A stretch of DNA of 64,000 bases from Firmicutes bacterium HGW-Firmicutes-15 (lineage in GTDB: Bacteria > Bacillota > Syntrophomonadia > Syntrophomonadales > Syntrophomonadaceae): positions 21,984 through 85,983 of the forward strand of contig PHAA01000013.1 in the NCBI GenBank assembly GCA_002840245.1, given 5' to 3'. Under the pieces are notes generated by a model. That model did no database searches and was not told the origin of the DNA. It saw only the letters and a program-made list of their open reading frames with translations. Below are positions 63,324 through 64,000 of the stretch, piece by piece; the first letter of the stretch is position 1, and every line of letters begins with the position of its first letter. The translations under genes and the position numbers were made by a program.

Positions 63324-63906
63324 AGAGCTCCGCTTCCAGGCGGTGTGGTCATCCTGCCGGATTCCTCCCCGCCTGGCCGGCGCATCGTTTGAGACTTATA
63401 AGCCTACCTGTCCGGAACAGCAGCGGGCTTTGGAAAAGTGCCGGGTCTTTGCTGCGAATGGTTTGGACAATATTAACCAGGGCCGGGGGCTTTTTTTTCA
63501 GGGGGCTGTCGGGACGGGTAAAAGTCATCTGAGTGCCTCGATCCTCCGGGCCATCGTAGTTAGTAATATTGACCGGTTCGGACGGCCTGCCAGTGAAAAT
63601 GGTTTTGTGGGGGAACCAGTTTATGAGGGCTTTTACTGCTCGATGGTTTCGGTGGTGGATCTGCTGGGTACCTTACGAGAGTCATTCGGTGTGGAGCAGT
63701 TCCGGGCTCCCGCCCGTCGCCTGCTGCACCGGGCGCGGAGCGATGCTGTGGTCATACTGGATGACATCGGTGCGGAAAAGCCTTCGGAATGGGTGGAGGA
63801 ACAGCTCTATGCCTTGATTGATCTGCGCTATCGGATGCTACGCAGCACGATTTTTACCACTAACTGCAGTATGAAAAAGCTGGAGGGACAGATCGGGAGC
63901 CTATAG
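63298..63906 (+). pseudogene. DnaC-like helicase loader, C-terminally truncated
   Basis: 202 residues. An AAA+ ATPase of the DnaC/phage loader type: Walker A GAVGTGKSHLSASILR near 62-77, Walker B AVVILDDIGAEKPSEW near 147-162, and the sensor STIFTTNCSMKKLEGQIG. Relatives continue with an arginine-finger helix (RIVSRL or similar) and end 40-60 residues later; here a TAG follows GQIGSL at once. The ATG at 63298 lies in the end of the preceding frame. The last 90 bases of the window hold ACACATT / AATGTGT arms that may belong to an inserted element. Confidence 0.75.
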
Positions 63907-63931
63907 TGCCCCCCGTTGTCAAGACACATTT

Positions 63932-63957
63932 TCAAAAAGAATAAGCTAATGTGTCCT
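63932..63957. other. Sequence after the broken helicase-loader gene, uncertain
   Basis: GACACATT (63924) and AATGTGTC (63949) are 8-base inverted arms around an A-rich middle, right after the abrupt end of the DnaC-like frame. It may be an insertion-sequence end or a terminator. Too little is visible to say. Confidence 0.25.
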
Positions 63958-64000
63958 CCTTTTCTTAAGATGCTATTTTTATTAAAGATTGGTGATAAAA

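Overview
The window looks like a chromosomal segment of a spore-forming, anaerobic, low-to-mid GC Clostridia-type Firmicute. A member of the Syntrophomonas group fits best, but this is inference from gene content and no species marker such as 16S rRNA is present. Supporting content: thiolase and crotonase genes of fatty-acid beta-oxidation next to a PAS-rich sigma54 activator, a four-subunit ferredoxin-dependent 2-oxoacid oxidoreductase, YedF (selenium), an apparent molybdenum-cofactor riboswitch and operon, CIRCE-groESL, CotF-like coat proteins, frequent GTG/TTG starts and strong GGAGG ribosome sites.

Layout. 1-4.3 kb: partial thiolase and enoyl-CoA hydratase (minus) behind a sigma54-type promoter, then a sigma54 activator carrying four PAS units of exactly 120 residues. 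4.6-11.1 kb: CopZ-like chaperone, metallo-beta-lactamase hydrolase, lysA plus MFS transporter (minus), DegV, DEAD-box helicase. 11.2-16.9 kb: two CotF-like proteins, TrkH/TrkA potassium uptake, chemoreceptor, YetF-like protein. 17-27.5 kb: SDR, a truncated DUF255 gene, a 760-base gene-free stretch, three large kinase/receiver proteins without DNA-binding output, an IS3 remnant and a full-length DUF255 gene. 27.5-32.8 kb: soluble chemoreceptor, tandem L,D-transpeptidases, ketopantoate-reductase-like protein, GntR/FCD regulator. 33-36.5 kb: GC-richer porGDAB-type operon with a GntR-type operator at its head and long palindromic elements nearby. 36.7-44.5 kb: yedF, cheW, acpS-nnr-CBS-alr-mazEF, two hydrolases. 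44.6-53.2 kb: asnB, GH18 spore-type hydrolase, family 4 UDG, the t6A set tsaE-tsaB-rimI-tsaD, a DnaA-box cluster, lgt and 5-formyl-THF cyclo-ligase. 53.2-58.5 kb: Moco riboswitch with attenuator, a 57-residue protein, moaA-moaC-MOSC-mogA, then CIRCE-groES-groEL. 58.7-62.5 kb: a membrane-anchored unknown, DtxR-type repressor and feoAB around a 21-bp-arm inverted repeat. 62.9 kb to the end: the 3' end of a tRNA with its terminator, abutting degenerate, GC-richer phage/plasmid replication genes, which looks like the edge of an integrated element.

How the parts fit. The beta-oxidation genes, the 2-oxoacid:ferredoxin oxidoreductase, Moco/Fe/Se supply genes and the extensive sensory equipment suit an organism that oxidises fatty acids and disposes of electrons through metal-dependent enzymes. 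The most distinctive findings are the tandem-PAS sigma54 circuit, the output-less kinase cluster, the DnaA-box cluster, the long palindromic elements and the truncated tRNA boundary.
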